From NCBI GenBank assembly GCA_029215795.1, contig JARDYH010000003.1:262417562-262481561 (forward strand): a stretch of 64,000 bases of DNA. Direction: 5' to 3'. Positions 42,801-55,900 of the stretch are shown one piece after another; within the stretch, counting starts at the first letter, position 1; every line of letters begins with the position of its first letter. Both the position numbers and the translations under genes were made by a program. The notes beneath the pieces were generated by a model that saw only the letters and a list, made by a program, of their open reading frames with translations, made no database searches and was not told where the DNA came from. This stretch comes from Anniella stebbinsi. Taxonomy: Eukaryota; Chordata; Lepidosauria; Squamata; Anniellidae.

Positions 42801-45800
42801 ACTTTTCAGTGATTTTTGTTTACATCCATGTCATTTTTGTTACTTTTTTTTGTTTTTAAGCCTACTGCTGGGGTTTTATACAAAGAAGACCATTACATTA
42901 TTGTGACAACAGCAGATAAAGAAAAATACAAGTGCATTCTTCCAATGTTAGCCAGTGGAGATGAGGCAAGTTGTGTATTTTATTTATTTATTTTGTTCTG
43001 GGGCAACAATTCTGCAGCAACGATTTATGTATAGAACTTACCAATCACCTTTCTATGTTTATAATGCACAAATAAAATGTTAAAAGACAAAACCAAAACA
43101 GTATGGGGCATGATAAAAGCAGCTTATTGATAGACCTTGCTTAAAGTTGCCAGCTAAATGCAAAAAATAACCTGACTTGTTTGAATTTGAGTATACTCTT
43201 GAGTCCTCAGATCCGTTAACATCTTCAGAGGCAGCATGTTACAGATTCTCTCTTTGCCAGTGGTTAAATCAGTGGTCTTTGGAACAGTCAGGCTAGACAG
43301 AACTGTGTAAGGCCAAATCTTCTGAAAGAAAGAGTAATGCTTTTCTTTTTTGGGAAACTTTCAGTGGGTTAGTTTGAATTATTCAACTGCCATTTTGATT
43401 TATTGGGTGACGTAGTTTAGTAAGTTGTCCAGAGCAAATATCCTACTTGGCAGGATGTAAATGCAAATATGAATGCATTTTTGACAGGCATTGGAATTTA
43501 TAATCTGTTGCATTCGTGTGGGTTTAGAATACTTAAAATTCTGCCTCATTATGTTCCTGGTTATAGTCTCTGAGAGGTTGACATAGCTTGCACAGAAGCT
43601 TTTGTAATGAAATTTAGAAAGATTGTACTGAATAAGGTGAATCATGTTTATAAGGGGTTTGGGGTAGTTTTTCAGTCATCTTTCAAAAATACTAAAATGT
43701 TTAATATATTATTAAAATGCTTATATTTTACTTGTCTTATTTTGTGCTCTTCAGCACACAAAAATATGCATATGTGTTATCTACAGTGAAAGGCAAAACA
43801 GTCCTGACACGAAACAAATACACTAATAAATTCTAGTGCCATTGTGTGTGAAAAAAGATGCACTCACAGTAATGTATACATGTGTTTGTGTGTAGAGACA
43901 CTGGAGAAAAGGGGAGATAGAATGACATATCTGCATGCACGCAAATAAAAGCAGATTCCCCCAAAAAAATCCACTTAGATTTGTGCAAGGGACTTGTGCT
44001 AGCCCAGTAGAATTTTCTACAGTAGTAAATCCCCTCAGTTTCAAAACCAGATTGTCATGTGCAGAAGCTGCCACTGCATGAGGAGAAACTGCATAAATTC
44101 CTCTTGGACTCACAGAACTAGATTCTAGGTTCTTTAAATCCTGACCAATATGTACATTTTTCCATTGTTTTAAGAATGCCAATGGGGCTTTCAGCAGTTT
44201 AAGAAACTAGAACTTATTGTCTAACAATTTTTTAAAAAAACTAATTTGGTAATCTGTTGTGTGTAATTTCAGTTCTCTGTTTTCAGGAATGAGATTTCCT
44301 GTGTGAGTTTTCAGAAAGCGATTAAAAAGAATGAATGCAAGTAGTTAAGTGCTTTGTATTCCTCAGCAGCAATATTGACATCCAATTCTTCTAATTTTAG
44401 GAGGACGAAAAAGATTACAAAGGACCCAGCCCTGCAGAATTGTTGGAACCTCTGTTTAAACAAAGCAGCTGTTCTTACAGAGTATGTCCAATTTGGTTTA
44501 GGATGAAAGGGTCCAGATCCTAATATACACATTAGTTACCAAGTCAAAAAGATGTAAAGTGAATAACCTGTCTAGAAGTGTGTATTTATTTCTTGTGAAC
44601 TTTCCCTGCATTTCTGTTTCAGTCTTGCCCACAGTTTATTCTGTAATTTAATGTACATAATTCACACCTAACCATGGATGGGATTGTGGCCTTAAAATGT
44701 AACTATTGTTTTTTAGTAGCTTACCATTCTAGCTTATTATTTATCTGAATAGATACAGGAAGAAAAATAGTCCATGCAGAATGCCTGTCTTGATGTTTTG
44801 TAGTTGAAAGATAATTGCCAGGGATGAATGACGTGATGAGTACACTGTCTCCCATGCACTTGTTGTTTCCACTTTCAATTAGCAGCCCTGGGTTGTTTTT
44901 ATGAACCCAGGCAGGATCTACACTACTGCTTTATAACGGTATTGAAGTGCCCTGACAACTGTTGGGGTCCATGACACATTCCATATACTATTTTCAAACC
45001 GCTTTCAAAGTATTATATCCTGCTTGGTGTAGATCTGGCCCCAGAACAACCCGGGGTTTACCCAACAACAAACCAGGGACAATTGTGTTAACACTAGATT
45101 GTTTAACCTATAAACAACCCAGAGTTTCTGGGTTCTCATATCACAAAAGAACCCAAGAATGGGTGGCCTTGTGTTGTTAATTGAAAGCAGGAGATAACAT
45201 GTTCATAGTTTCACCCATCTCTGACGGCCGTCCCTGTGACATGAGAACCAGGTCAAGTAGTCCAGGACACGGACAGATTGTGGGTGTTTTAAGCAACCAC
45301 AGTGTGCCATGCCCCAGCTCAAGGACCTAGAGCTGTCTTTTGAGGGAATCCCATAAATGTCCCAAGAATTTTTCCTCTCAAGTAGAGATTCAGATTGCAT
45401 GTTGCAGCCTCATCTTTCCTTTTGTTATTTGCTTATGGTAGAATTACAAAAAAAATTAACATGCCTTGATCCCTTGACAGAGGGCAAACTTTAAATCTAA
45501 ATATTTAGCTTCTTACATATCCATAATCCTGAGCTGTCCCTTATTAGACCAGCTCTGTACACAACTAAAAGCCAAGGGTTTTCAGACTTCATGCAGTCCT
45601 ATGGGTTTATAAGTTCGCTTCCCACATTTGTCCTCTGCACAGGATCTGAGGTACAGAGGTCATTGCTACAGATGCTGCAGGTATCAGGCCACAAAGCTAC
45701 ATAGAGGCAGGCTGTAGTGGGGATGTTAAGAACCTAGTACTAAAGGGTTTTTTGTAGTGGTTGGCTTCGATAGTAACACATTTCAATTTAAAATGGCTTC

Positions 45801-46901
45801 CTTCACTATATTAAAATAAGAGTATAGTGACATCATGTATTTTATATATGTATATTGAGATCCCAGATATGTGTGAAAACCTTAATACTTTTAAGCTTTA
45901 ATTAATAATTTAATATAATTAATAAACTATTATTGTAGTTTAACTTTGGCGGCTGCTTTGCTCCCAAAAAAATAGATCTTGACCAAATAGTGTATGTCAC
46001 TACAATAAATTGTTTATATATTATATATTTTTAGATTGAATCATATTGGACTTATGAAGTCTGTCATGGCAAACACATTCGTCAGTATCATGAAGAGAAG
46101 GAAACTGGGCAGGTATGTATTATTAAATCTTTCACTCGCCAAGATAAAATCAAGCTTAAAACTGAAACTTTTGTATTGAACTTTGTTTGGTTTCTTCTGG
46201 CCTATTGATATAACAAAGATTGACACATTGGAGGAGAAATGGTAATCATGAAAAAAGTGAAGATATCTTTCTTGTTGTTTGTAGAAAATAAATATTCAAG
46301 AATACTATCTTGGAAATATGCTACGAAAGAGCCCGCTACTAGATCCAGGTTTGTTACTTTGTCTTCTAAGTGCCGATAATCAGAAAGAAGAGATAGGAAC
46401 AGCCATTACATCTGACTTATTAAGGAAAGGAGTAATAACAATGAGTATAACCCATAGGAATGTACATATAGGTTAAACATTCCGGCTCTGATTCTTGTTT
46501 AAACCATTCTTTTCATGCTTTAAAGTGGAAGAAAATTTAGAATTTTTGTGCCTCTTCATACTGTCATTTGTTGTCAGTACTATATTGTTTCGTTCCCCAC
46601 TTACAGAAAGCTAGTAAATGAATTACAGGTAGCTTGAGGGACAGTTGCATTGTTCAGAAACAAAATGCACCTAATAAAATGTGATTATCAGTAATTTTGT
46701 GAGCCATTGTCCTGTCCTTAGCTAGCGAGCTGGGGCTATAGTAGAGGCCCTCTGCATGCAAGCACTGCATGCTTCTAGAACCTACACTCCATTGGAGCCA
46801 TGGGTTTGATGCATATGCCCGCTGGGCATCATCATTCCTCAGCTGCCCTCTTCACATTCACCCATTAGACATTTATTTATTTATTTATTTTAATATATAT
46901 A

Positions 46902-46955
<54 letters not shown>

Positions 46956-49900
46956 TAATGCCTCATAGCAAAGTATCTCTTTAAATAGAAGTTTGATTAA
47001 TGCCCATACACACAGGCCCCTTCTGGACAATGGTAACACTTAAATTTAGGGGCTTGAGATTACACACTTTGTACCTGTTAAGTACCTGAATAGACCATGG
47101 ACTTTATTCAAACTTCATGCTCAAGCCAAGGCATGCTCAAAAGCAAGGTAGGCACTCATTGGGCAGCATGGGTGCAGTTTTGCTTGTCCCACAATAGGGT
47201 ATGTGATACTCTTCTGTGTACTTGTACAGAACTTAGCATTTCAAACTCTGCTACATTATGACACATGGAGCCCTTGTCCCATTTCCCTTCTAGCTGAGTG
47301 CAGAGATTAGCAATAAGCCCAACAGGAGGGAAATGGCCCTGTAGAGGGAGAACCCTACACTCTTTTGATCTGTCATGCCTTTCTTGAAAATGCCCCCTTC
47401 TATATACATAGGGCTGGGAACCTTTTATTTGTTCAGTTAGCCTGCAATTTATCTTTGGCTGTCAAATCTCTCGTGGTGTACTGATTTTAAATTGCACCAT
47501 ATCAACCGGAGGGATGTGTTGAGAGATTTTTTTTCCTGAATATTTATTTCTCTGCTATTTAGAAACCAATATAGAGATATTGGTGACTAAAATATAATAT
47601 TTGTGCTTCTTGCAATATTTTTCAGAACAAGACGAGAAGGAAACTGAAAAAGACAGGGCAAAAGAGGTAAGTGAAAAAAGATAACTCATATCTGTATCTA
47701 GATTGCTGAAGCTATCTTATGGGGTTTGTGCATGCTTACTTTTCTTGCAGAGCTGTATACAAGCTAATATTGACTTTTTCTTAAAAATGAAATTGACTTT
47801 TTTTTTGCTGATGACAGATGCAGTATTACTCAAATCAGTTGGTTTTTCCATAAGATGCTTTCCACTACATTTGCAGTAGAGAAACTCTTTTGAAAGAAAA
47901 ATAGTCATATGACAAGAAACTGGATCATTTAAGCAAAGCTGGTGCTCAAGCAAAAGCATATGTTTGATACTTTGCAAACTAATGCTTCTTTTACTTTTTT
48001 CTCCTCCTCTTTGCTTTTACCAATCTAGATTCCTACAAAAAATATAGAAGGGCAGATGACCCCATATTATCCCATAGGGATGGGAAATGGTACACCTTGT
48101 AGTTTGAGACAAAACCTGCCCAGATCAAGTTCAGTATTGTACGTCTGCCATCCCGAAGCGAAACACGAAATCCTTTCAGTGGCTGAAGTCACTACATGTG
48201 AATATGAAGTGGTCATCTTGACTCCTCTGTTATGCAATCATCCTAAATACAGGTGAGGAAGTCAGGCTTCAGCTAATGTCATAGGCCACAATCCAAGCAA
48301 CGCCTTCTACTGCACAGTTCTTCTTAAAGGTACCCTCTCTCCAGCTTCCCCTTCAGAACTTCCAAACTGTGGCTTAAGCTCCTTCAAGGAAGGCTGAAGG
48401 CTGAAATGCACACTATGCCTTCCATAGGTCTGCTGCCGTAAGTGGCATCCCTATGTCAGATTCTCTACTCTTCCCCTGTAATATGTAGGATCACAACTCT
48501 CGTTGTGACATATTTACCAAAGTGGTATTCCCTGCCTCCACTCCACGTCATTGGTACGGGTACAAAAAAAAAGCCGTGTGGTGATAGGACAGAAGGGAAG
48601 TGATCCTACATGTTACAGGACAGAGGAAGAGCTCTTCAGGGGCTGCTGCTGTTCTCTGTGGCAGCCCCATGTCTTGGGTAAACCAAGGTAGAGAGCATGG
48701 TGCCCTTGGGCACTTTTCCTTGCGCCTTCCAAGGTGCCCTACCCTTCCCACTTTTTTTTTGAATTAACACATTTTCTTACTGGCAGCGAAGTTGGTGTGA
48801 AATAGCTTTCTGTTGGTGATGAAAACTGGGTTCAAAAGAGTTTAGTGTGTTGAGGGTCAGACCCCACCTCTGCCTTGTACTCAGTCCTTTGGGCAGGTTA
48901 CTTGTCCATTGCCACATCTCCCTTGGCAGGCTTTTTGAGGTGGTGCCCAGGACAATTTCTCAAATTGCCAAATGCACCCATGGCCCAAAGGGGCTGCCTG
49001 ATATCAGCCTTCGGAAGCTTAATGTTCCTTTCTTAGTATTGATTTCTGACATTGCTTTGACCAAAAACAATACCTTGGAGCAATATAAAAATAGCAATAG
49101 CTTAAAGTTATCCAGAATATTTAAACTCCTATGAATGGGCCATAGAACACAGTTAAAAGATGTAGTTTATAAATAGTTCAGATTCTCTTTCCTGCCTTTC
49201 TTTTAGCAAAGTCTTTTCATCTCCTGCTCTCTCTCGCTCTCACACACACACACACTGTGTTAACCGTTATGGCTGGGAAATAGATTAATCTTAAACTGGA
49301 AATTAAATCAAACACCTATTGATAATCCTACTGACATATTTGTCCCATGTTTTTACGGACACAATGTTGAGGGTTGCTATTACGCACATTTTTAAAGAGG
49401 TGTGCCCCTTCTTTAATGGCATACCTCTTTGCCTATGCAGCAAGAAGAATGGTCCCCACAAGTTAACTGTTCGCCCTTCTAAAGGAACTGGAGGAAGAGG
49501 AACTGGTTCAATTTACTTCCTTATGATGAACTTCATCTCCATTATGTGTATAGTATTGCTCAGCACTGAGGTTTCTAATGACCAGGAGTTCCATAGGCGC
49601 ATCGCAGCACCCGTGGAGCTTGGATTAGTTTAATTGGGCAAAGCTAGAGAGAGTTCAGTGTATTTATGTCCAGTGTCATGATAGAAATAGACAAATACAT
49701 TTTATCTTGCTTTAAATTAAGAACATAAAAAAGCCATGCTGGATCAGACCAAGGATCCATTTAGTCCAGCACTTTGTTCACACAGTGACGAACCAGCTGG
49801 CAACCAGGAACCCACAAGCAGGACACAGTGCAACAGCACCCTCCCACCCATGTTCCACAGCAACTGGTGTATATAGGCTTTCTGCCTTTGATGAACATCA

Positions 49901-52900
49901 CAACACCTGTGGAGCTTGGGGTCAATTTAATTGAGTAACGCTAGAATTGCATTTTTGGTTATAATCTGGATCTGTGCATGGTACTAGAACTTTCCTATAC
50001 TCAGCTGTAGAAAGGGAAAAAAATATTCCAAGAAGTCACAGACATCTGCTTTTCATAGATAGCAGTGGGAATCCTATGTGTGTGCAGTCTTATGCAGAGA
50101 TTTCACCTCAGCCCTCCATTCACTATGTGGCATTAGACAAAACACTATCTCTCCGCTTTAGCTGAGTTGGGCATTATGTTTGAGTTGAGCCATTGTGTAC
50201 AATTATATAGTCAAAGCACTGTATAAAAGTTTGTTGTTTGGACAGGTTCAGAGCTTCCCCCGTGAACGACATATTTTGCCAATCTCTGCCAGGATCCCCA
50301 CTTAAGCCCCATAACTTGGAACAGCTGGAGCAACAGCTGGAGCAACAGCAAGAAAAGATGAAGATGCCTTTTAGAAGAGTCAAGGAGGTAGGAACCTGCA
50401 AATGCAGCGCGGCTGAAACATGTAGAATATAAATTGTGAACCATAAACAATTGCTACTGTTGCTAGCTTCATTTGTCACCCTATATCAGGGGTTAGCCGT
50501 ACAAGGCCTACAGGTACATGGAAAGCTGCTTTACACCAAATCAAACCGTCTAGCTCAGTATTGCCTACTCAAGAGTGGCAGCGGGTCCAGGGTCTCAAGT
50601 CTTTCACAGCCCCATCTGGAGATGGATTGAGTCGGGCACTTCTCGCATGCAAAGCATGCGCTCTCCACGTTTTGTGGTCTCTTTGCCCTCAGAATGCTGA
50701 ATATGAGATTTGCTTCCACTTTAGAAAATCCCCCACCAGACCATTCTTGATGGTGAAACTTCACATCTGCTGGACACTGTAAGCCTAGTTTGTCCAGGGA
50801 ATTCAGTGGCAGGTGAATAGTGGCCCAGCTCCCCAAACCCAGTTGTCCGGTTGGACTTTGATTCTCTCCCGACCTGAAAATACCGGGACACTACGATCAA
50901 CATTTGGGGGGTGAGAAATGTGTTGTCTGGCAGGAGAACTCCATGCAACAGTGAAGTTTTTTGGGAAAACACTCCACGCAGAATATCTAAGCTGTGCAGA
51001 GGATGTGTGGTGTGGTGGGCTCCGTGGTGTTTTTCGTTGCGTTGAGTTGACTTTTCCCACTGGGAGAGTTCCCTGGCAACCATGGCGAAAGGAGTGAGTG
51101 CCGCTCTAGGAGAGCCGCCAGGATTGGGTTTTGATTTGGGGTGGTTTTGTTTTGTTTTTTGTAGCTGTCAATCAAATGTTGCGTTGACTTTTACTCAACT
51201 CCGCGGTAACCCACAGTCACATAACGGTGGAGCTAGAAGATGTTGTGTGGGGAGTACCCCTTTAAAACTCAACTGTTGAGTGGAGTTTAGCCCTGCGTTG
51301 ACTGAGCCTGTATATATGTTATTGAAAATGTCTCAATGTGAAATGGAACTGATAAGTCGTGATAACAAAACTTAGTTGAACAGAGTTGAATTCTGTTGGA
51401 ACAGAGGAAAGGTTGCCAGTATATCATGCACAGTTCTTTATTAGCATGTCAACAATTTTCAGTAATTTCGGATTTTTTTTTAAGCTTTACAAGTATTCTA
51501 GTAAAAAAAATACATAATTTGGGGTACTTATTTAGCTCAGTCTACTGAAAGAAGTAAATTGAACATACTAAATTTGATCACTCTCCAGAGCATAAAAATA
51601 TTTTCTGATGCAAACTGAAAACTTCCTAACGTAGATTACCTTAAATTGCATAGGAAAGGTCTAAAAAGGTTTTCTGAAAAAGTTTCCAATTCAAAATTCT
51701 ACCAAAAAAATCACTTCACTAATCAGGACCAAGGTCTTTTCTCTCGCTACAGGTGTTCAATTAGTACACAAAAGCTAGGATGATCGTGTGATTGCCAACT
51801 ACTGCTGTTGCGTGTAGTCACTGTTCTTCTCTTGTATACCTTAAAGCTTTGTATGGAATTATTGCACAGTCTGCATTGTGGCAACACCGTTTAGTTTCTT
51901 TCTGTATCTCCGTCTTTGTATTATAATCTGCCAGCTGAGGACAATACTTCTACATCCAACACAGTGAACTCTAGTCCACAAGAACCACAATAAGCCTGTT
52001 AGTCTTTAACATTGCCATGATTAATTTTTGTGTCTCCTCGAATAGACCCCTCTGGAATTTGTCTTAATGTACTATACATAGCAAGTAAGTTTCGGGAGGA
52101 TGTAAAGCTGAGCGTATTTTAATTTCAGGAAGAAATCAGTTCCGCAAAGGAAGAAAAATTTTCCTCCTTCCACAAGCCAGTTGCTGTTGGAACCCCCCAG
52201 CTGTTAACCGTTGGAACGACACACATCTCCAAACTGACAGACGACCAGCTCATAAAAGAGTTCCTCAGTGGGTCTTATTGCTTCCATGGGGTGAGAAATA
52301 CATTTTATGCATGTTTATGTATATTTTACAGCTGTGCCATGTGTTGGTTTTGCTTAAAGTCCAGCTGGACCTCAAATATCTCCTGTGTCCTAACACAGGT
52401 TTTATGGGATTTGTATGCACTGTTCCTAGAAGAATTGTAGCTTTAGAAAATAACTCCAGTTTTAATCCCCAAAGCCCCCAATAGCATGTTCCTACTGGCA
52501 TGTATTTTCCTCCAACTATTTCTTTCATGTACCCCTCTCCGCTCCCCCTGTACCTCAATAAATGAGAACAGGATCCAGTAAATATGTGCACCCATTTGAC
52601 TGCACACTTCATTTTCCCCTGAATGTTCAGAAAGTATACATCCACACCTACTTAGCTAACTCTCAAATTGCTCTTCAAACTCCTGAGTCAAAATAGCAGT
52701 TTGGGGAAATGACGCGGGGTGGACGATGTATACATCTAAAGGGATGCTCTTTGAACTGCTCTAATGAAGATGCTTTTGAGCTCTTGAGTGTCATTGGGGG
52801 GGGGGGGGTCCACTGGAAAAGGAAAGATCATGAGTGTCTGTGTACAGAAATATCTACATGAGACCTAGAAGTTAATGTCCTGCTTTGAGTTTAAGCTGTT

Positions 52901-55900
52901 TCAGCACCCAAGGAGTTTATAAGCAACAATATTGTAGTATTCGATTCTAACTTGCTGCCCATTGAACAGAACTTTCAAATGCAGAAAGTATAGTACTTCT
53001 AATAAAGTATCACAAACAGTGCAAATGGGACAGGTATCCCTTAGCATAGGCACAAAATGTTACATTTGTCCCAGACATGTTAAGTTGTGCATTTTGTCCT
53101 ACTACTAAACAGAAGGGGAGCTGTGAAGAGAAGAGTGGCTCGGCTTGGCCCCTGAAAACACCCCTATACACCTCCCTTTTAATCTCAGAATCACTTTAGA
53201 TAGCAAAACACTGTTCTCTGAAGCATTTTGCTACCGGAACTGTCTACACATAGCTGTGAGCTAAAGCAAAATATGTAACTCCATTTTGGATTTATGAAAT
53301 CTGATGGATATATTGGATGCTATAGTAGTTTACTTGAATGTTGTTCCCCTTCCTCTCTCCTAGGGTGTTGGCTGGTGGAGGTATGAATTCTGCTATGGCA
53401 AGTATGTGCACCAGTATCACAAGGTACGGACGAGCAGCAGTTGGAAGGTTCTGCCACTAGATGGCCACGCTCGCTGGGTCTGCATGCTTACCTCCAGATG
53501 CTTTGGATGTCAGCTCCCATCAGACCCAGCCAGGATGGCCAATGGTTGGGGGAGGCTGGATTAAACAGGCATGGGACCATAGGAAGCTGCCTGATATCGG
53601 GTCAGGCTATTGGGTCATGAAGCTCAATATGGAACCTTCTTTAGGTTGAAGGCTGCATTGACTTGGGGGTAATGTGATGGCTGGGGCCAGAGCCCAAAAT
53701 GGGTAGAGAGAGACCCCTTTTTCTCTTTGTTTCTACAATCTCCTTTCTCTATCCCTATTCCACACCCAGCAGAGGGCTTTTCTCATCCCACCCCACCATC
53801 CATTGCTCCATCTATTCTAGCTTTTTCCCTTTCCCTGCTAGAAGTCTGAACTTGCATGGGGTTTGCTCCCCACTTTTTCCATCACTCTGTTTCAGCTTTC
53901 CCCCCAGAATTTCCCCTCCCACCCTGCTTCTCTTCCTCTGGCTTCTTCCCACAGCCTATGAAATTAGGCTGAGGGCTGCAAGTTGTTCAACTTTGATCTA
54001 CACTGACTGACAGCAGCTCTCCAGGGTTTGGAGAAGAGTCTTTCCTGGCCTTACCTGGAGATGCTGAGGTTTGAACCTGGGACCCTCTGCATGCAGCGCA
54101 CATGCTTTACTGCTGAGCTACGGTTCCAGGCCATCCTCCCAGCATAGTAGTGCTATTCCCATGTTCAGTAATTTAGGTACAGAAAATGTTTCACAATACC
54201 TGCGCTGGCGAGGTGTGTCTCAGTAGTACCAATCTGTACTGTGCAAAAGTGAAATTACACATCAAAACAAAGCATTTGTTCTAATTCTGCCCCATACTAT
54301 GGCAAATGCTGTGGGAAATACTGTGGGCATAATCCAGTGAGAAATGTTCATGCGCAACAACCACTGAAATGAATGGAAGAGAGCATGCGTGGTCTTGTGC
54401 AGCTTCCATTTATTTCAATGGGACATGGTCAGGATAAAAATTTTTACTGACTTGTGCACCCCAGGGAGGGTGAAGTTATGTTTCTTTCTGTATGGTCAAC
54501 ATACCACCAATTTGGCCTCGGATGAGCTGCCGTAAGATTACTTTTCCTCTTCAAAATTCATGTCAATGGTCTTGTCAATGTGCTACACGTTGCAAGATCA
54601 TGTGTTCCCATGACTGCAAAATCATTACAGCTGCAGCAGTGGGTGATCTTACCACATGGAGGCCCTTTCCTGAGAACATAAAGGTGGGTTAATACTTAAA
54701 CGGCTCTGGGAATGTTTATTGAAGGGCAGCATAGACATAACTATAGTACATTATGGGTATGAGCGGACACTAGATAAAAGGTCTTCAAATAAATTAAGGA
54801 GAACTGTTTTATTTGTTTATTTTTAGGATAAGGAGAATGGCAAAACAACTATAGTTGTGGGCACATGGAACAAAGAGGAGCACCTTGAGTGGACACAAAA
54901 CAATGTGGCTAGAGCATATCACCTGAAAGATGATGGCCTGCAAACAGTCAAGTACGTCCAAGTTGGTTTCCAGATAAAAACCTGGAGAAAGGATTTGTCG
55001 CTTTGTTTTAGCACGTCTTAAAATCAGTTTAGAGCAAAGCTGGTTTTCAAGCCACCAGTGCTTAAAATGTGCAGCCTTAATCTGGAACTCAAAATGCTGT
55101 GCAATATTTACACCCCATGCTTCTAAAAGTGCAGACGTCTGCTCACGGTGCCTTTGGTACTTAAACTCGGGAAGCGTTTATCACCCCACCTGTGCTTGGA
55201 TGGCCTGAAAAGAGGAGGGTGGAGGGAGCCCATCTGCCATCCATTTTGCAATGCCTTCTGGGTGTTATCTAACTCACTGCAATCAGTCAAATTTGCAAAC
55301 CTACGCTAAGGGGTTGCTTAAGCTCAGCGTTCACACTGCCAATTTCATGGAGGCATTCACTGAGAGTTGTGGTGTGTTTGGTGCAGCAGTATTGACACAG
55401 TAGCATGGTGAAGTCAAACTTTGTGTGGAATCGTGGTTAGAGCAGTGGTGAGAAACATATAGAGGATCTGGCCCCTGCCAGCTCCACCTACTGCACCCCA
55501 AAATAAAGTTTTTAAAAAAATATTGTGTTTGGAGTGGCCATTTTGAACATACCTCCTATTTGAACCAGCTAGCTTGCTTAGCTCTTGTACACATGAAAAT
55601 TAATTCTTAGAAGGCCATTTGCCAAGTGCTAACTCGCCACAATGTGCATGTAAAAACTTGGCATCTCCATTCCAGTTCTCTGGATTTATGATCTGTGCAG
55701 AAAGGTGCTAAAATTCTTCCCACTACTCCAGAGGACCGTTTGCCACCTTGCTAACTTCCTACTTGGTAGGTAGTTGCCTGTGTTCACGCCATATATTGCA
55801 AATAACTAGGAAAAGAAGTGCCAGCCATCTATGCTGGAAATTGCTGGAGGCCCTTGAAGATCCTCTGGGATTCATATATCTCCTCAAAGGCAAGATCCAC

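Larger units (their letters stand above)
39876..42860 (+). other. ERLEC1 intron 1
   Basis: Holds a SINE/LINE-type repeat at 40060-40408, a 'ctgggaattgtagtccaaaa' repeat fragment at about 40930-41050, an A17 run at about 41646-41662, a MITE at 41966-42138, and a diverged 'ttctcttcatcagacaagat' repeat at about 42190-42400. Confidence 0.6.
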
